A stretch of DNA of 42,308 nt, from the NCBI GenBank assembly GCA_003562335.1, contig PWVE01000198.1, forward strand, positions 1 to 42,308, given 5' to 3'. Position 1 is the stretch's first letter, and the number at the start of each line of letters is the position of its first letter. A model generated the notes under the pieces. It did not search any database, was not told where the DNA came from, and saw only the letters and a list, made by a program, of their open reading frames with translations. Positions 38,321-42,308 of this stretch are shown in pieces. The translations under genes and the position numbers were made by a program. This stretch comes from PVC group bacterium (GTDB taxonomy: Bacteria; Verrucomicrobiota; Kiritimatiellia; SLAD01).

Positions 38321-38359
38321 GACTGATTTCCACAACTGTGCGGTTCCCGCTTGGAAAGG

Positions 38360-38388
38360 TTGAAGCATTCGCCCCGTAATGCTATACC
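38360..38388 (+). promoter_or_regulatory. candidate promoter for the TauE gene
   Basis: TTGAAG, 17-nt spacer, TATACC; the -10 ends 6 nt before the ATG. Confidence 0.35.
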
Positions 38389-38394
38389 CCGCGC

Positions 38395-39129
38395 ATGTCT
38401 TTTGCTGACCCCTCCATAATCATTCCGGCCGCCGTGGCAGCTTTACTGGTCGGCTTGGCCAAGAACGGTGTTCCGGGGCTCGGTATCCTGGTGGTCCCGC
38501 TGATGGCCCACGCCTTTCCTCCACGCGATTCCGTCGGGGTGTTGCTGCCGATGTTGATCACGGGGGATCTGCTGGCTATCCTGCTCTACCGTCGACATGC
38601 ACAGTGGCGGAAACTGCTCACGCTGCTACCCTACGTGCTGGTCGGGATGATCGGTGCAGGATGGGTACTGTCCCGGCTGGACAACGAAACGTTCCGCCCG
38701 TTGCTGGGCGGGTTGATCCTGTTGCTGTTGGGATTGGAATTGCTGCGCATGTACAAACGTTGGCATCATCTTCCGCATCATCCAGCCTTCACAGGCACCG
38801 TCGGCACCGCCGCCGGTTTTGCTACCACACTCGGCAACGCCGCCGGGCCCATCATGAATATCTATCTATTGAGCCGGGAACTGCCCAAGCACCAATTTGT
38901 CGGCACAGCGGCCTGGTTTTTCTTCGTCGTTAATTGCAGTAAAGCGCCGCTTTACTGGCATTTGGACATGATCACCACGGACTCGCTACGTTTCAACCTG
39001 GTTATGATCCCGCTGATTGCTACGGGGGCATGGCTAGGCGTACGTCTGCTGCCCGTCATTCCGCAACGCTTGTTCACCGGGCTAGTGCTCGGCCTGACCG
39101 CCGTGGCCGCACTGAGTTTGCTGCTCTAA
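38395..39129 (+). CDS. sulfite exporter TauE/SafE family protein
   Basis: AALLVGLAKNGVPGLGILVVPLMAHAFPPRDSVGVLLPMLI and multiple TM segments. Confidence 0.9.
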   Translation: MSFADPSIIIPAAVAALLVGLAKNGVPGLGILVVPLMAHAFPPRDSVGVLLPMLITGDLLAILLYRRHAQWRKLLTLLPYVLVGMIGAGWVLSRLDNETFRPLLGGLILLLLGLELLRMYKRWHHLPHHPAFTGTVGTAAGFATTLGNAAGPIMNIYLLSRELPKHQFVGTAAWFFFVVNCSKAPLYWHLDMITTDSLRFNLVMIPLIATGAWLGVRLLPVIPQRLFTGLVLGLTAVAALSLLL

Positions 39130-39155
39130 TGCGCCTATTGGCCACGTGTTATAAA

Positions 39156-39242
39156 TGGTGCACCCGAGAGGATTCGAACCTCCACGCCCTTGCGAGCACA
39201 AGAACCTGAATCTTGCGTGTCTGCCAGTTCCACCACGGGTGC
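39156..39242 (-). tRNA. tRNA-Leu (anticodon CAG), 3' CCA encoded
   Basis: Reverse complement GCACCCGTGGTGGAACTGGCAGACACGCAAGATTCAGGTTCTTGTGCTCGCAAGGGCGTGGAGGTTCGAATCCTCTCGGGTGCACCA: acceptor GCACCCG/CGGGTGC, anticodon loop TTCAGGT, long variable arm, T-loop GGTTCGAATCC. Confidence 0.96.
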
Positions 39243-39259
39243 GTGCAAAGCAGGTGGTG

Positions 39260-39288
39260 GATGTACTACACGCGGGCCACGGCGTCAA
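39260..39288 (-). promoter_or_regulatory. candidate promoter for tRNA-Leu
   Basis: Minus-strand TTGACG, 17-nt spacer, TACATC; about 18 nt upstream of the tRNA 5' end. Confidence 0.35.
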
Positions 39289-39349
39289 TATGCAAATGGT
39301 CCTGATTCCCGTTTGCCAAGCATGGGGAACCCTTGTATGGTGGCGCACT

Positions 39350-39826
39350 ATGAAATCCAGTGATATTAAAGTCACCCTACGGGGGTTGGTCCCCACACCT
39401 ACAGGGTGCGGTGTGTTTTTGGGAAATGATGAGAAAATCATCACGATTTTTGTGGATCACAATGTGGCGGCTGCCATTACGATGTTTCTGCGTGGCATTA
39501 AAAAGCCACGCCCCCTGACGCACGACTTGATCAGCAATATCCTGGCCGGGCTGGATGTGCGGGTCAACAAGGTCGTGATTAATGACTTGCGCGAGGATAC
39601 CTTTTTTGCGCGTTGCTATCTGGTTCAAGAAAATGAACTGGGCCGGAATGTGGTGGAAATTGATGCGCGCCCCAGCGACTCGATTGCCATCGCCTTGCAA
39701 CAGCAATGCCCCATCTATGTAGCCCCGCACGTGTGGGCAGCCACCGAAGACATGACATGGGCGCTGGAACAAGCCAGCAAGGACCAGGAAGAACCGCCGG
39801 ACGAAAACGAGCCGGATAACGAATAA
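39350..39826 (+). CDS. bifunctional nuclease family protein (DUF151)
   Basis: MKSSDIKVTLRGLVPTPTGCGVFLGNDEKIITIFVD...RPLTHDLISNILAGLDVRVNKVVINDLREDTFFARCYL...IDARPSDSIAIALQQQCPIYVAPHV. Start set at ATG 39350, not 39155. Confidence 0.92.
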   Translation: MKSSDIKVTLRGLVPTPTGCGVFLGNDEKIITIFVDHNVAAAITMFLRGIKKPRPLTHDLISNILAGLDVRVNKVVINDLREDTFFARCYLVQENELGRNVVEIDARPSDSIAIALQQQCPIYVAPHVWAATEDMTWALEQASKDQEEPPDENEPDNE

Positions 39827-39851
39827 AACACCAACCGGGTAAAGGTAAACT

Positions 39852-40823
39852 ATGCACATTTTTCTCACAGGCGGGGCGGGCTATATCGGCAGCGTCACAA
39901 CCGAGTGTCTCCTGGATGCCGGACACAAGGTCACTGTTTTTGATAGCTTGGAGCTGGGTCACCGCGCAGCCATTGACCCGCGTGCGACCTTTATTCAGGG
40001 CGACCTCCTCGTTCGCGAGGCCGTGCGTGAGGCGATGGCAAGTGTCCGTCCGGATGCGGTCATGCATTTTGCAGCCTACGCATTGGTGGGCGAGTCCATG
40101 GAAAACCCGCTCAAATATTTCAGGAACAATGTTACCGGCGGAATTCATCTGGTCGAGGCCATGGAAGCCACCGGCGTAAAGAAGTTCATTTTTTCCTCGA
40201 CCTGTGCGACCTACGGCTATCCGGATCGGATACCTATGACCGAGGACCTGCCGCAGAACCCGGTGAACCCGTATGGCGAGTCGAAGTTGATGTTCGAACG
40301 GATTCTGTTGTGGGCGCAGGAACGGATCGGGATACAGCCCGTGTTCTTACGCTACTTCAATGCCTGTGGGGCCTCGGAACGCTATGGCGAAGATCATAAT
40401 CCGGAAACCCATCTCATTCCTCTAATAGTGTTCGTAGCCCAAGGGCGACGCGATCATATCAAGATATTCGGCACCGATTACGACACCCCTGACGGAACCT
40501 GTATCCGGGATTACATTCATATCGTCGATCTCGCACAGGCACACATCCTCGCCGTGACCGGCGACCATACCGGAGCGTTTAATCTGGGTAACGGTAACGG
40601 CTATTCGGTGCAGGAGGTCATCGAAGTGGCGCGCGAAGTGACCGGCCACCCGATCCCGGCGCAAGTGGCGGAGCGACGACCAGGCGATCCGGACCGGTTG
40701 GTGGCGGCTGCCGACAAGGCCCGGCGCGTGCTGGGCTGGCAACCGCAGCATCCCGACTTGAAAACCATCATCACCGACGCCTGGCGCTGGCACCAAGCCT
40801 ATCCCGAGGGTTATGCCAACTAG
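39852..40823 (+). CDS. galE: UDP-glucose 4-epimerase
   Basis: MHIFLTGGAGYIGSVTTECLLDAGHKVTVFDSL, SSTCATYG, NPYGESKLMFE, LRYFNACGA, RPGDPDRLVAAADKARRVLGWQP. Confidence 0.93.
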   Translation: MHIFLTGGAGYIGSVTTECLLDAGHKVTVFDSLELGHRAAIDPRATFIQGDLLVREAVREAMASVRPDAVMHFAAYALVGESMENPLKYFRNNVTGGIHLVEAMEATGVKKFIFSSTCATYGYPDRIPMTEDLPQNPVNPYGESKLMFERILLWAQERIGIQPVFLRYFNACGASERYGEDHNPETHLIPLIVFVAQGRRDHIKIFGTDYDTPDGTCIRDYIHIVDLAQAHILAVTGDHTGAFNLGNGNGYSVQEVIEVAREVTGHPIPAQVAERRPGDPDRLVAAADKARRVLGWQPQHPDLKTIITDAWRWHQAYPEGYAN

Positions 40824-42066
40824 TTCCCGGCCCACGCATGCCGAGCTCGTCTCCACCGGCGCGGAATTATTAAGCGGGCGTTCCCTCAACAGCCATGCCC
40901 GGCTGTTAGGTGCCCGGCTGGGCGAGTTGGGCATCACGCTCGCACGCGACACTACGATTCCCGACGATAGCACGGTGATCCGCGAGACGGTAGCTGCGGC
41001 GGCTGACCGGGTCGACTTAATCTTTATTAGCGGCGGCTTGGGCCCCACTAATGACGATGTCACGCGCGACGCGGTAGCGGCCTTGCTGGGCCGGTCCATC
41101 GTGACGGACGCAGCGGCTCTGGCCGCTATTCGGGACCGCGTAACACGCGCCGGACGACGCATGACCGCCGCCCGCGGGCGGCAGGCCCTCGTGATCGAAG
41201 GGGCCACGGTCTGGCTGAACCCCGTTGGCGCCGCTCCTGGAGAATGCCTGGAGCAGGACGGCAAGACCTACATCCTGTTGCCCGGCCCGCCGCCGGAATT
41301 GAGTGCGATTCTTGACGCACACGTCATGCCCTGGCTGCGTGAGCGCTGTGGTGGTGCATCGGCGCTGCGTGAGCGCGTGCTCTTGCTGCAAGGGATTGGT
41401 GAAGGCGACATCATACCGCTATTTGAAGCCGCTGGCTTTCCCCCGGACGGCATCACGACGGCGTATTGTGCGGGGGCTGGCCGGGTGGAAGTGCGCTTGC
41501 ACCCCGCGCCGGATATTTCAGATACTGACTTGAACGCGGCGGCCGATCAAGCGGCCGATTTGCTGACGCCCTATGTCTATGCCCGCGAGCGCATCGAGCT
41601 TGAAGCATTAATCGGCTCCCATCTGGCCGCCGTCAAGCAAACGCTATCGGTCGCCGAGTCCTGTACCGGGGGCGGCATCGGACAACGCCTAACCGATATA
41701 CCGGGGAGTTCTGCCTATTTTGCCGGTGGTCTGATTGTGTATTCCAATGAAGCCAAGCAAACGGGCTGCGGCGTCGACCCGGCGACGCTGGAAACAGCGG
41801 GGGCGGTAAGCGAGGCGGTGGTCCGGCAAATGGCCACGGGCGTGCGCTCGCGCTTCCATACCGACTACGGCTTGGCAGTCACCGGCATTGCCGGCCCGGA
41901 TGGCGGTACGCCGGAAAAGCCCGTGGGGCTCGTCTATATCGCGGTCGCCACCCCCACCAACGTCGTTTGTCAGGAATACCGCTTTGCCGGCAACCGGGAA
42001 ACGATTCGCGAACAAACGGTCCGCGCGGCGTTGATGCTGCTGTGGAAATGCGTCATGGATGCCTGA
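40813..42066 (+). CDS. cinA: CinA family protein (competence/damage-inducible, with C-terminal nicotinamide-nucleotide amidohydrolase domain)
   Basis: STGAELLSGRSLNSHARLLGARLGELGI, FISGGLGPTNDDVTRDAVA, LPGPPPELSAIL, VAESCTGGGIGQRLTDIPGSSAYFAGGLIVYSNEAKQ, GIAGPDGGTPEKPVGLVYIAVA. Confidence 0.94.
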   Translation: MPTSSRPTHAELVSTGAELLSGRSLNSHARLLGARLGELGITLARDTTIPDDSTVIRETVAAAADRVDLIFISGGLGPTNDDVTRDAVAALLGRSIVTDAAALAAIRDRVTRAGRRMTAARGRQALVIEGATVWLNPVGAAPGECLEQDGKTYILLPGPPPELSAILDAHVMPWLRERCGGASALRERVLLLQGIGEGDIIPLFEAAGFPPDGITTAYCAGAGRVEVRLHPAPDISDTDLNAAADQAADLLTPYVYARERIELEALIGSHLAAVKQTLSVAESCTGGGIGQRLTDIPGSSAYFAGGLIVYSNEAKQTGCGVDPATLETAGAVSEAVVRQMATGVRSRFHTDYGLAVTGIAGPDGGTPEKPVGLVYIAVATPTNVVCQEYRFAGNRETIREQTVRAALMLLWKCVMDA

Positions 42067-42230
42067 TTCAACACCCGGTACCGATAATCGCTACTTTTAT
42101 CACTTCAATTCTCGAGCTTGTCCAGTATCTGGTCTACCCACGCCGCAGGTAGCTCGAGCCTGTCCGAAAAGGTCTTTTCGGCCAGGCGTGTTCGGTGTTC
42201 AGAGTTCAGTATTTTTGTGAGAAATACTGT

Positions 42231-42260
42231 TTGACAAATTGTGTCGCAACATGCTAGCTT
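42231..42260 (+). promoter_or_regulatory. candidate sigma70 promoter for the gene starting at 42293
   Basis: TTGACA, 18-nt spacer, TAGCTT; downstream AAAGGAG RBS and ATG. Confidence 0.5.
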
Positions 42261-42292
42261 ACAACAACTTAATAACACTAAAGGAGTTGATT

Positions 42293-42308
42293 ATGCCAGC
42301 ATGCACGA
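42293..42308 (+). CDS. start of an unidentified gene (MPACT...), truncated by the window
   Basis: ATGCCAGCATGCACGA after AAAGGAGTTGATT. Confidence 0.55.

Noticed and set aside
38153-38368. 71-aa minus-strand ORF within the 182-bp element
   Set aside because: Too short and unlike any transposase; the element is better explained as non-coding and structured.
39155-39349. 65-codon upstream extension of the bifunctional nuclease ORF
   Set aside because: It reads through the antisense of tRNA-Leu(CAG); the DUF151 domain begins at ATG 39350.
40422-41264. 280-aa minus-strand ORF spanning the galE/cinA junction
   Set aside because: Both plus-strand genes are strongly supported; this product is Ala/Ser/Arg-rich with no domain.

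Overview
42.3 kb chromosomal window with dense coding and no rRNA, CRISPR array or transposase gene. Contents left to right: (1) an Asp23/AmaP-like gene end, a PfkB-family sugar kinase and a double Cys-cluster protein; (2) a minus-strand cluster encoding a TPR-containing lipoprotein secretin, a PilM-PilN fusion, a PilO/GspM-like protein, a PilP/GspC-like protein and a GspE/PilB ATPase; (3) two outer-membrane barrel candidates, recR and a DUF1844 gene; (4) GH2 glycosidase, acylphosphatase, phosphoesterase, peptidoglycan amidase, DUF4380-like, deoB and deoC; (5) photolyase and a heterodimeric ABC exporter; (6) a four-gene ABC-2 export operon with an exported large protein, ATPase, tandem-fused permease and HEAT-repeat protein; (7) GH3 and HAD genes next to lolD/lolC and lysS; (8) TauE, tRNA-Leu(CAG), bifunctional nuclease, galE and cinA. 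The strongest unexplained non-coding signals are two different inverted-repeat elements in divergent intergenic regions. One is a 128-bp REPIN-like nested palindrome (19569-19696) whose two hairpins have exactly complementary loops. The other is a 182-bp long-hairpin element (38139-38320) whose arm transitions all leave G-U pairs in plus-strand RNA. The strongest coding signals are the minimal pilus/T2SS-like cluster, which resembles the Akkermansia Amuc_1098-1102 region in composition, and the tandem ABC-2/HEAT operon. Gene content suggests a PVC-type Gram-negative bacterium (inference only). All calls come from reading the sequence; no database search was run.
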